Shown: in pieces, positions 1-6,263 of the stretch | Numbering within the stretch: the first letter of the stretch is position 1 | Layout: every line of letters begins with the position of its first letter | Origin: an uncultured Lachnospiraceae bacterium | GTDB taxonomy: Bacteria > Bacillota > Clostridia > Lachnospirales > Lachnospiraceae | Assembly (NCBI GenBank): GCA_910587155.1 | Contig: CAJULA010000053.1 | Span: 1-6,298 of the forward strand | Reading direction: 5' to 3' | DNA length: 6,298 nt | Made by a program: the position numbers and the translations under genes | The notes under the pieces: generated by a model | Databases searched by the model: none | Told to the model about the DNA's origin: nothing | Seen by the model: the letters and a program-made list of their open reading frames with translations, nothing else

Positions 1-2
1 AA

Positions 3-107
3 AACAAGGTTTTCAGCTTAATATGCAATGCGATGCTGATTAAGAGAAAAGGGCTTGCGGCGGTAAATTCAATTGAGATATGCGGATGCGGCGAAGAAGA
101 AAATTAA
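3..107 (+). CDS. Possible C-terminal tail of an upstream gene (partial)
   Basis: A reading frame is open from the window edge to a TAA at 105-107, giving 34 residues that end in an acidic GEEEN tail. It runs in the same direction as the next gene and stops 21 nt before that gene's ATG, the spacing expected inside an operon. No start codon with a ribosome site is visible: an internal ATG at 33 has no purine-rich stretch ahead of it. I do not recognise the protein. An open frame of this length can occur by chance, so this is a weak call resting on position and direction. Confidence 0.28.
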   Translation, partial: NKVFSLICNAMLIKRKGLAAVNSIEICGCGEEEN

Positions 108-128
108 TCGTAAAACGGAGGCAAGCAC

Positions 129-1586
129 ATGATTAAAGCAACAATTCAAAATAATCCGTATTGTACGGAGATTGATTTTCCGTGTACGGAAACGGAGCTT
201 TCGGAAAAGCTTGGCGAGATTGGCATTGATAAGGATTACTTGTCTCCGACAGGTATGGTAATAGATATCGAGCCTGCGGAGTTGTTGGTGCTGACGGACT
301 GTGAGGTTAGCCTCGATGCGCTGAACTATCTCGGAAAGCGCATGGACGGCATGGATCGGTTGGAGCAAAAGCAGTTTTTGGCGGTGCTGTCCTGTGATGA
401 TTTGAATATCAATTGGGGCTTGAAAAATATTATTAATCTCACATACAACCTTGCAAGATTCACGTTGATTGAGGATACCGATGCGCCCGAAAAAATCGGT
501 CTTACACATATGCTCAATATTTGCGGCGCACTTTCGGAAGCTGAGTATAACGATTATGATTGGCTTGCCGACGAGGGCATGAAGCTGTTGAAATCCGGCA
601 AAGGGATTGATACCGAGTACGGAAAGCTGTATGTTAATGAGGAAATCCCCTTTGACAAGGTGTTCGATGGAAAAGCTTTCCCTCCCTATTATTGCTCGCC
701 AAATGCGGTGGCTGCCGTTGAAATAAGCTATGACGGGAATATAGAATCGGTCGAATTGCCCTGTGAAGAGATTGCGATAAAAAAGGTACTTTTTAGGCTC
801 GGTGCGGATAATATTTCGGATTGCGGAATAGAGGTTGATTCGTATGATCTTGACGGAAATTTGCTTGATAAGACTAAGAGCTTTGAGCAAAGCAAGGAGG
901 TTTTCGGACTTAATAATCTGCTGAAGTCCGAGGATTTCAGTATTAAGCATGAGTCGCCCAAAAGTATATTCTATTGGGAAATGTCAAAGTGGCTGAGGGA
1001 AAATAATTTTGGTTTTTCCGAAAAAAACGGTTGTATGATAGTTGCCGTTGACGACAGTGCGGAGGCAAAAATCTATGACAACGGTACAATTTCGGCACTT
1101 ACCGAAAATGTTGGAGATGAGTATCACGATATATTGCAGGCTGCAAGAAATATTTACGAATATTGTCTGGTGTACGAAAAAGCCGCTCCGCTTAAAGCCG
1201 AGCAGTTATCGGAAAATTATCGCTGCCTTGCCGAATTTAACGGTACGGTTTTGGCGGCAAAATATTCCGACCGGAATGAGTTTGAATTTGTGACTTGGGA
1301 TCGGACTTATGACGGTATGGGGGTATGTCAGGGTAATTATCACAGTGATTATTTTGCGGCAAAGGAGAATTTCGCCGTAAGGTCGGGATTGGTGGAAAAG
1401 GAACGGCTGTTCAGTGATGACGAGCTTTTGAAGCTGAACTGCTGTGTTGATTTTACTTTGGAAAACGGTGAATATCTTGATTATGATGAAGAACAGGCGT
1501 TGACGAGGTTAAAAGAAAAAATCGAGGAAATTGCGCCCTTCCCGTCTGATAATCAGGAGCAGACGATGCAAAATTTGAGTATGTAA
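129..1586 (+). CDS. Large acidic ArdA-like antirestriction protein, multi-domain
   Basis: A 485-residue protein. The ATG at 129 has GGAGG at 117-121, 7 nt upstream. The first part (residues about 1-115) resembles ArdA-type antirestriction proteins: a beta-rich start with FPC at 17-19, then a helical stretch of the form LNYLxxRMDxMDxxEQxxFLAVL (65-87). Residues about 197-265 repeat this layout (ELPCEE at 209-214, RLGAD at 223-227, LNNLLK at 261-266), suggesting an internal duplication. The C-terminal part (about 278-470) includes a FAVRSGLV segment (415-422) and an acidic helix. I recall similar C-termini in clostridial mobile-element proteins but cannot name the family. Asp and Glu are abundant throughout, as in ArdA, which mimics DNA and blocks type I restriction enzymes. 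No signal peptide or membrane segment is seen, so it is probably cytoplasmic. The antirestriction role is inferred from weak similarity and context. The length is well above that of a typical ArdA (about 165 residues). Confidence 0.6.
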   Translation: MIKATIQNNPYCTEIDFPCTETELSEKLGEIGIDKDYLSPTGMVIDIEPAELLVLTDCEVSLDALNYLGKRMDGMDRLEQKQFLAVLSCDDLNINWGLKNIINLTYNLARFTLIEDTDAPEKIGLTHMLNICGALSEAEYNDYDWLADEGMKLLKSGKGIDTEYGKLYVNEEIPFDKVFDGKAFPPYYCSPNAVAAVEISYDGNIESVELPCEEIAIKKVLFRLGADNISDCGIEVDSYDLDGNLLDKTKSFEQSKEVFGLNNLLKSEDFSIKHESPKSIFYWEMSKWLRENNFGFSEKNGCMIVAVDDSAEAKIYDNGTISALTENVGDEYHDILQAARNIYEYCLVYEKAAPLKAEQLSENYRCLAEFNGTVLAAKYSDRNEFEFVTWDRTYDGMGVCQGNYHSDYFAAKENFAVRSGLVEKERLFSDDELLKLNCCVDFTLENGEYLDYDEEQALTRLKEKIEEIAPFPSDNQEQTMQNLSM

Positions 1587-1606
1587 AAAAATAAAAGGAG
1601 TTTTCT

Positions 1607-2020
1607 ATGATCAGATTTATAATTGAGAAGGACAATGTGAGCGTAGCATTTGACGCACCTACAAACTTATTGTATGACCGACTCGCATTTGTAAGAGTCG
1701 GAGATATTCCGATAAGCGGCACGGATAACGTTTCTATCAAACTTATTCCGTGGTCGGATGTAAAGCTTGCAGAGACGATTGCAAAGCGTTTTTCCGGCAA
1801 TGATAAAATATCCGAGGTTAATGCGCTGTGTGAAAAGGTTAAGCACCTGCGACCCTCGGATGAAAAAGCGTTCATAGAATGGCTTGAAAACGATGATGTA
1901 CACGGTGCGGCGCAGATGATTGACGTTGTTGAAGAAATGGATTTAGAAGCGGCGTCTGAAATTAATCGTTATGATTATGATGAGGAAGATGAGGAGCCGA
2001 TAATGGAACAGCGTATGTAA
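1607..2020 (+). CDS. Small ArdA-like protein, possible antirestriction factor
   Basis: A 137-residue protein starting at an ATG with AAGGAG at 1595-1600, 6 nt upstream, and 20 nt after the previous stop, so probably co-transcribed. Residues 10-95 follow the same plan as the N-terminal module of the preceding protein: a strand segment VSVAFDAP (11-18), a short helix with YDRL (23-26), IKLIPWSD (44-51), then a helical part ISEVNALCEKVKHL (68-81) followed by DEKAFIEWLE (85-94). The last 30 residues are very acidic (DYDEEDEEP at 123-131). These features suggest a compact paralogue of the neighbouring ArdA-like modules, possibly a DNA mimic that protects incoming DNA. I see no enzymatic motif. The family assignment is an inference from pattern similarity, and it could instead be a mobile-element protein of unknown role. 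Confidence 0.55.
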   Translation: MIRFIIEKDNVSVAFDAPTNLLYDRLAFVRVGDIPISGTDNVSIKLIPWSDVKLAETIAKRFSGNDKISEVNALCEKVKHLRPSDEKAFIEWLENDDVHGAAQMIDVVEEMDLEAASEINRYDYDEEDEEPIMEQRM

Positions 2021-2052
2021 CGGCTTTGACTGTAACATAAAAATTTTATAAT

Positions 2053-2057
2053 GGAGG
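2053..2057 (+). promoter_or_regulatory. Ribosome binding site setting the DUF4314 start
   Basis: GGAGG lies 9 nt before the ATG at 2067 and 6 nt before an in-frame TTG at 2064. The start could be read at either codon, which differ by one residue. I chose the ATG because it is the stronger initiator and the spacing is still acceptable. Confidence 0.6.
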
Positions 2058-2066
2058 ACAAGTTTG

Positions 2067-2318
2067 ATGACTGAACAAAAAATTAAAATGCTCAAGGAAC
2101 GGTATCCTGCGGGGACTCGTGTGGAGCTTGATCGCATGGGGGACGATCCGAATCCTATTCCTTCAAGCAGCAAAGGTACGGTTTCGTTTGTGGATGACAT
2201 CGGCACTGTTATGGTGAATTTTGACAATGGAAGATGTCTTGGAATCTGTCCCGAGGTGGATTCGTTTCACAAAATTACCAAACAGGACGAAATCTTTGAA
2301 CCCACAATGTCAATGTAG
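2067..2318 (+). CDS. DUF4314 family protein
   Basis: An 83-residue protein matching the small DUF4314 family. Its core runs from RYPAGTRVELDRM (residues 12-24) through a DPNPIP turn (28-33), KGTVSFVDDIGTVMVNFDNG (36-55) and CPEVDSFHKI (61-70). This pattern of short strands separated by glycine turns suggests a small beta-barrel resembling SH3 or KOW folds. The family is common in conjugative elements and phages of Firmicutes, and its biochemical role is not known to me. The gene sits 46 nt after the previous stop and 24 nt before the methyltransferase start, so it belongs to the same plus-strand cluster. Its EPTMSM tail repeats the C-terminal pattern of the two genes upstream. Confidence 0.8.
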   Translation: MTEQKIKMLKERYPAGTRVELDRMGDDPNPIPSSSKGTVSFVDDIGTVMVNFDNGRCLGICPEVDSFHKITKQDEIFEPTMSM

Positions 2319-2342
2319 GTTTAAAGACAAAAAGGAAAGGAA

Positions 2343-2798
2343 GTGGTTATCGCAATTAAATTTATTGATTGTTTTTCCGGAATCGGAGGATTCCGAAGTG
2401 GTTTAGAGAAAGCCGGAGGCTTTGAATGTATCGGGTACTGTGAAATCGACAGGTACGCTGCGGCAGCCTACAGGGCTATGTATGATACAGAAGGAGAGGT
2501 GTATTACGATGACGTTTCAAAAATTGATACAGCAGAAATGCCCGACTTTGACCTGCTCACAGGAGGGTTCCCTTGTCAGAGTTTTGCAGGATGCGGGCTT
2601 AGAAAAGGCTTTGACGATCCCCGCGGAGCTTTATTCTTTGAACTTGCCCGAATTATCAGAGACAAGCGACCTGCGGCTTTTCTCCTTGAAAACGTCAGAG
2701 GTCTTCTTGTCCATAATCAAGGGGAAACCTTCAAAAAAATACTCATTACGCTTTCTGAGCTGGGGTATATTGTTGAGTGGCGTTTGCTTTATATATAA
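2343..2798 (+). pseudogene. DNA (cytosine-5) methyltransferase, truncated by insertion
   Basis: The first 149 residues are a clear C5-cytosine methyltransferase, which transfers a methyl group from S-adenosylmethionine to cytosine in DNA. Visible parts are motif I FSGIGG (residues 11-16), the acidic EID at 34-36, motif IV FPCQSF (76-81) with catalytic Cys78, and motif VI ENV (116-118). Family members then continue through a GVPQNRER-type motif VIII, a target-recognition region and motifs IX-X, usually reaching 300-400 residues. Here the match ends after EWRLL (145-149) and the frame closes two codons later at a TAA, 24 bp before the inverted repeat of the recombinase element. The product therefore lacks target recognition and is very probably inactive. 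The start is a GTG with an AAAGGAAAGG purine run just ahead (2331-2340). An intact copy would have protected the element's DNA against host restriction enzymes. The missing half is expected beyond the right edge of the window. Confidence 0.85.
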
Positions 2799-2816
2799 TG
2801 TTTAGCTCAACATTAT
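2795..2816. repeat. Perfect palindrome at left junction, candidate recombinase core site
   Basis: ATAATGTT (2795-2802) and its exact complement AACATTAT (2809-2816) flank the 6-bp centre TAGCTC. Two inverted arms around a 6-8 bp centre is the form of tyrosine-recombinase crossover sites. It lies outside the perfect terminal repeat, immediately after the methyltransferase homology ends. It has no T-run, so a terminator role is unlikely. Confidence 0.5.
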
Positions 2817-2827
2817 CCCGTTAATGT
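2810..2827. repeat. Inverted half-sites ACATTA/TAATGT across the left end
   Basis: ACATTA (2810-2815) and TAATGT (2822-2827) are exact complements around a 6-bp centre, TCCCGT. The right arm is the first six bases of the terminal inverted repeat and the left arm lies in flanking DNA, so the pair spans the apparent element edge. It shares its left arm with the palindrome at 2795-2816. A crossover-site role is inferred from geometry only. Confidence 0.4.
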
Positions 2828-2856
2828 AAAGTGAAAAATAATGTAAAGTCACCTCC
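2822..2856 (+). repeat. Left 35-bp terminal inverted repeat
   Basis: This repeat is identical over 35 bp to the reverse complement of 6264-6298. It contains two direct copies of TAATGTAAAGT (2822-2832 and 2839-2849) separated by GAAAAA, so the copies are 17 bp apart. It ends inward with CACCTCC. Beyond 2856 the two ends diverge, apart from a shared AATGCC at nearly the same distance from each end (2860-2865, and its complement at 6254-6259). Paired direct motifs suggest binding sites for the recombinases. Confidence 0.95.
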
Positions 2857-2865
2857 CTGAATGCC

Positions 2866-2899
2866 GCAAAACCAGCAAATTTTACTCTGCTGGCTTTGC
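2866..2899 (-). other. Stem-loop downstream of the recombinase operon
   Basis: GCAAAACCAGCA (2866-2877) can pair with TGCTGGCTTTGC (2888-2899) around a 10-nt loop. In minus-strand RNA the single non-Watson-Crick position becomes a G-U pair, giving an unbroken 12-bp stem. It begins 16 nt after the last recombinase stop codon. No U-run follows the stem, so it is not a standard intrinsic terminator. It may stabilise the 3' end, attenuate transcription leaving the element, or act as DNA structure at the end. Confidence 0.5.
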
Positions 2900-2915
2900 A
2901 TAATTCTGTAGATTA

Positions 2916-3959
2916 TTAATGGACATCACGGAAGCTTTCGAGCCATCCCATCAGGCTTTTATCTTCCGTCCATGATGGATATTCAGCGGCAGGACGTTCT
3001 GGCGGCAGGGCGCTTTCCAGGACTTTGCGCTTCATTTCCGTATTGATCTGTGCGTATACCTCAGTGGTCGTAAGGTCTGCATGCCCAAGCAGGTCCTTGA
3101 TGTATTGAAGGTCTATCCCGGCTTCGAGCCAGTGCATGGCACGGCTGTGGCGGAATATATGCGGGTATACCTTCTCAGGGAACAGCTCCGGATCAGCGTC
3201 TTTTGCTGCATCGGCATATTTGTGGAAAATGTAGGAAATACCCGCACGCGTCAGTTTTTCCTTATGGCGGTTGCAGAATAACGGCTCATCCTTCAGGCAG
3301 GGCCGGTACCGTTTTTCATCCTGCAGGTACAGCCGCAGCGCTGCTGAAATGTCTGCGATAAGAGGCACAGACCGTGCTTTATTGCCCTTTCCATGCAGAT
3401 GCACAATGGCTCCTTTTTTGTCAAGGCACAGGTCGCCGACTCGCAGGTCCGCAATCTCTGAGATCCTTGCCCCTGCCTCGTACATCAGGCACAGCAGGGA
3501 AAAGTCCCGCCTGCCGCTGTGGCACTGCTGGTCGGGCTGCCTGAGTACTGCCTTTATGGCTTCAACAGGGAGATGCCGGATTGTCTGTTTTTCCTGTTTT
3601 TTCTTCGGGATGGAGCAGACCGTCTGGCAGAGGAGGACATGCTCCGGGTTTTCATACTGGAGGTATTTGAAAAAAGTATTCAGGGCGATCCGCCGCTGGT
3701 TCCTTGTTGCGGCTGAATTGCCCTTTTCCTGTTCCAGCCAGGCAAGGAAATCCTCCACCAGCTGCCTGTCAAGGTCCCTGATCTGCATCTTTTCCCGTTT
3801 CAGATGGCGCTCGCTTTCGCAGTAGGACAGGAACACTGACATGGAATCCCTGTAAGAGTGGATCGTGTTTTCACTCAGCCCTTTCTGTACTGGCAGGTAT
3901 TCAAAAAAGTAGCCGGACAGGGCGCGTGCGAAATCAGTCGGCTTTATCATCAGTACCAT
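2916..3959 (-). CDS. Tyrosine recombinase, third gene of the RIT trio
   Basis: A 347-residue site-specific recombinase. Residues about 10-105 form the SAM-like core-binding domain with the usual GLSENTIHSYRDSM segment (27-40), and residues about 128-318 form the catalytic domain. The catalytic set is complete: R165 in GARISE, K191 or K194 in HGKGNKAR, H267 and R270 in HIFR, H293 in LGH, and nucleophile Y302 in VYAQ. It resembles XerC/XerD-type enzymes more closely than its two partners do. The start at 3959 is preferred because GGAGG (3966-3970) lies 6 nt upstream; a second ATG at 3950 would leave 12 nt or more. It overlaps the preceding gene by 26 nt, so translation is probably coupled. It presumably acts with the other two enzymes at the element ends. 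Which of the three cuts which strand is unknown. Confidence 0.93.
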   Translation of the reverse strand: MVLMIKPTDFARALSGYFFEYLPVQKGLSENTIHSYRDSMSVFLSYCESERHLKREKMQIRDLDRQLVEDFLAWLEQEKGNSAATRNQRRIALNTFFKYLQYENPEHVLLCQTVCSIPKKKQEKQTIRHLPVEAIKAVLRQPDQQCHSGRRDFSLLCLMYEAGARISEIADLRVGDLCLDKKGAIVHLHGKGNKARSVPLIADISAALRLYLQDEKRYRPCLKDEPLFCNRHKEKLTRAGISYIFHKYADAAKDADPELFPEKVYPHIFRHSRAMHWLEAGIDLQYIKDLLGHADLTTTEVYAQINTEMKRKVLESALPPERPAAEYPSWTEDKSLMGWLESFRDVH

Positions 3960-4941
3960 CCACCTCCTCCGGCAGGAATTTTAAGATATCGGCATACATC
4001 CCGCCAAGCTCCGCCTCGCAGACCTGCCTGATATGCGGGTATGCTTCCGCAGTCAGCCTCAGATACCACTGTGTGGCGCTGATGGAAGTATGCCCAAGGT
4101 ATTTTGAAAGCACCGGCAGCCTGTTGGAGATGGGTGTCCCGGATTCCACCCATCCCTGGATGTTATGGCAGACAAAGGTATGCCTGACATCATGCACGCG
4201 CGGCCCAAGGCTGGTTCCCCGGTACGGTATACCGACATCCCAGAGGAAACCGCGGAACGCTTTTTCTATGGAAGACTTTGCGTAGCGCCTTTTCTCTTTT
4301 GTATAGAAGAAAGGCATATCTTCCGGGGTATCCTGGTGGACATCCCGGATGTACCTGAGGCACCGGCCGATGAGCGAGTCGGACATCGGCACGATGCGCT
4401 CCCTGTCATTCTTGCCATGCAGGATATGAAGGACGCCGCTGTCTGTGTCAACATCCTGCAGGCGCAGCGACAGTGCTTCGGAAATGCGCAGCCCGCAGCC
4501 ATACAGCATCCGGAACAGCAGTGGATACACGAGGTGCCGGTGCGGGGAGACATTGGCCGGCTCAAGTTTATCGAGACGGTTAAAGATGGATGCCATTTCC
4601 TCCCTGGTAAAAATATACGGCACATGTTTCTCCCCGGATTTCGGGATGGCAGGCAGCAGGTATGACGGATGCCCCTGCCTGCAGAGGAACACCGCAAAGC
4701 GCTGCATTTCCGCAACCCTGTTGTGCCGTGTTACCTCTTTTTCATTTGGACGCTTTGCGCACCACGCGGTGGCGATCTCTTTTGTGATCGTATAATCATG
4801 GACCTCATACCCTCTGCAGAAGTTGTCGAACATCTTAAGGAGCATCGCCTGCTGTTCGTATACAAGGCCGGAGGCCCTTTTCTGGGCGACAAAAGTTTCG
4901 CACATCGGGGCAAAGGGGCCTGTGAAATAGGATGTTTTCAT
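3934..4941 (-). CDS. Tyrosine recombinase, second gene of the RIT trio
   Basis: A 335-residue site-specific recombinase. An N-terminal core-binding domain (about residues 8-95) precedes a catalytic domain (about 108-310). The catalytic residues are all present: R152 in CGLRISE, K177 in HGKNDRER, H250 and R253 in HDVR, H284 in LGH, and nucleophile Y293 in QWYL. I chose the ATG at 4941 over an in-frame ATG at 4962 because GGAGG at 4949-4953 sits 7 nt ahead of it. The ATG also overlaps the previous stop as ATGA (4941-4938), typical of RIT operons and of coupled translation. The ribosome site is encoded inside the last codons of the first recombinase. The acidic C-terminus (EEVDGTDDKAD) likewise encodes the ribosome site of the third gene. 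Confidence 0.93.
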   Translation of the reverse strand: MKTSYFTGPFAPMCETFVAQKRASGLVYEQQAMLLKMFDNFCRGYEVHDYTITKEIATAWCAKRPNEKEVTRHNRVAEMQRFAVFLCRQGHPSYLLPAIPKSGEKHVPYIFTREEMASIFNRLDKLEPANVSPHRHLVYPLLFRMLYGCGLRISEALSLRLQDVDTDSGVLHILHGKNDRERIVPMSDSLIGRCLRYIRDVHQDTPEDMPFFYTKEKRRYAKSSIEKAFRGFLWDVGIPYRGTSLGPRVHDVRHTFVCHNIQGWVESGTPISNRLPVLSKYLGHTSISATQWYLRLTAEAYPHIRQVCEAELGGMYADILKFLPEEVDGTDDKAD

Positions 4942-6155
4942 AGATCCACCTCCAATGCGCACTGGCGGAGCAGCTCCGTATCCGTACTGATATATGTCTG
5001 GGTGCTTTCCGGCGTTGTGTGGCCCAGCGTCTGGGCAATCTCAGTCAGTTTCGCGCCATTGGAGAGCATGGCCGTGGCTATGCTGTGCCGGAAGGAATGC
5101 ATCCCTACCGGTTTATCCGCAGGGATTTTTACCCCGGCTTTCTGGATAGCTTTCACCACTGTTTCGCGGAAGTTATCTTTCAGGGCATCGAATGGGGCCG
5201 TGTGCCGCACGAAAATGTACCCGCAGTCTGTTTCCGGGCGTCCATGCTTAAGGTAGTCGATGATGGCCCATCCTGCATCGTCGGGGAGCGGGAGCTCCAG
5301 CGGCACGCCTGTCTTTTTCTGGGTAATGGATATCCGCCTGTTCTGCCAGTCGATGGAATCAAAGCGGAGGAGGCGGACATCGCTGATGCGCAGGCCCAGA
5401 CGGGCAACGAGCAGGAATACCGCGTAGTTGCGCTTCCCCAGGGCATTGTCGCGGTCAACGGATGCCAGTATCCGATCCACTTCCTCCGGGGTAAACACTG
5501 TCGGCAGCCTGTAGCTGTGTGTGCGGCGCACATCCGGCAGGGAGCCGGAAAAGCTCCTGGTGTGCCAGCCGTTTGCGAGGGCATAATCTGACAGCCTTCC
5601 AAGGAGCTTGATCGTCCCGCCGACTGTCCCGGAAGAAAAACCGGCCAGCGTTTCGATATAGGCGTTCAGGTGGTGCAGTTCGATCTGGCTGAACCGGCCT
5701 ATCCCGATGTTTGCCAGGAAATACTCGAAGCGGAACAGCCGGCTGCGCCATGTCCTGACAGAGCCCTCTGCAAAGCCGTCTTTGCGCAGTTTTTCAAGGA
5801 AGCCTTCAAACAGCGGGCTGAATGCATCTGAAAAAGACTTCAGGGTCATGTGGGACTGCTTGAAGATCATGCCGAACTGCTGGAAGTCCAGGAGTATGTG
5901 GACGGCCCTGTTGACGTTCTGTGATGCGTCCTTTTCGCCCAGGGCAGCACCGTACAGGTCCCAGACAAAGCCCCGTGCCGATTCCGCTGTCAGCAGACCA
6001 TCATTGTGTTCCTCGCAGTAGGATGCCAGATTCTTCCACACCGCGTCCATGCGGTCAATGGTGTACTGGCTGTAGCCAAGCCCGGACATCTGCGCCTTAA
6101 CTGCTGTGACCAGCTCGCGGATACCCGCGGTTGTCGTACTTTTTGTTTCTTTCAT
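4938..6155 (-). CDS. Tyrosine recombinase, first gene of the RIT trio
   Basis: A 405-residue site-specific recombinase and the longest of the three. Residues about 15-105 are an extra N-terminal helical region, about 113-200 look like the SAM-like core-binding domain, and 220-395 are catalytic. Key residues are all present: R256 in LGLRISD, K280 or K281 in the QKKTG hairpin, H353 and R356 in HSFR, H379 in LGH, and nucleophile Y388 in TYIS. An upstream in-frame ATG at 6197 would add 14 residues but has no ribosome site. The ATG at 6155 has GGAGGT (6165-6170) 9 nt away and was chosen. This is the first gene of the operon, with 143 bp between its start and the right end of the element. No convincing promoter is visible there. 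Confidence 0.93.
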   Translation of the reverse strand: MKETKSTTTAGIRELVTAVKAQMSGLGYSQYTIDRMDAVWKNLASYCEEHNDGLLTAESARGFVWDLYGAALGEKDASQNVNRAVHILLDFQQFGMIFKQSHMTLKSFSDAFSPLFEGFLEKLRKDGFAEGSVRTWRSRLFRFEYFLANIGIGRFSQIELHHLNAYIETLAGFSSGTVGGTIKLLGRLSDYALANGWHTRSFSGSLPDVRRTHSYRLPTVFTPEEVDRILASVDRDNALGKRNYAVFLLVARLGLRISDVRLLRFDSIDWQNRRISITQKKTGVPLELPLPDDAGWAIIDYLKHGRPETDCGYIFVRHTAPFDALKDNFRETVVKAIQKAGVKIPADKPVGMHSFRHSIATAMLSNGAKLTEIAQTLGHTTPESTQTYISTDTELLRQCALEVDL

Positions 6156-6164
6156 CGCGTAAAA

Positions 6165-6170
6165 ACCTCC
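6165..6170 (-). promoter_or_regulatory. Ribosome binding site of the first recombinase
   Basis: GGAGGT on the minus strand, 9 nt upstream of the ATG at 6155. It decides this start over the ATG at 6197. It is an exact 6-nt complement of the ACCTCC at the inner edge of the right inverted repeat, which would be part of any transcript entering from outside the element. Confidence 0.8.
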
Positions 6171-6263
6171 ATATTTTATTGTGATGGGATGATCCATCCA
6201 ATAAAAGTGTAAAGAATTATGTTGAGTTTAGCGATGAATATTTCAGCATTTCTGGCATTTGAA

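Noticed and set aside
69..950. Long open frame of 293 codons on the minus strand
   Set aside because: It lies wholly opposite the large ArdA-like gene, which has a good ribosome site and operon context. The antisense translation has no recognisable domain and looks like a codon-bias shadow.
2026..2052. TTGACT and TATAAT boxes ahead of the DUF4314 gene
   Set aside because: The spacing is only 15 bp, and the TATAAT abuts the GGAGG ribosome site, so a transcript from it would begin after the ribosome site. The match probably reflects AT-rich intergenic DNA.
2866..2899. Classical intrinsic terminator for the recombinase operon
   Set aside because: The stem is strong but no U-run follows it on the minus strand, and none follows on the plus strand. 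It is kept only as a stem-loop.
3271..3825. Plus-strand open frame opposite the third recombinase (184 codons)
   Set aside because: It is antisense to a recombinase with every catalytic motif intact, has no ribosome site, and its translation is rich in Ser, Arg and Cys as expected of a GC-rich shadow. The other plus-strand frames over 3081-6021 were dropped for the same reason.
2916..6155. Tn554-type transposon, Tn916-type integrase module or integron
   Set aside because: Tn554 has two tyrosine recombinases plus a small non-recombinase TnpC. Tn916 has one integrase with a small Xis gene. Integrons have one integrase facing attC cassettes. Three full recombinases between inverted repeats fit RIT elements better.
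6156..6197. Longer N-terminus for the first recombinase starting at the ATG at 6197
   Set aside because: No ribosome site precedes it, while the ATG at 6155 has a strong one. The same reasoning excludes the ATG at 4962 for the second recombinase.
6173..6201. TTGGAT-17 bp-TAAAAT promoter for the recombinase operon (minus strand)
   Set aside because: The start point would fall inside the ribosome site at 6165-6170. Another candidate, CTGAAA with CATAAT near 6216, has poor boxes and 19-bp spacing. I cannot support a specific promoter.
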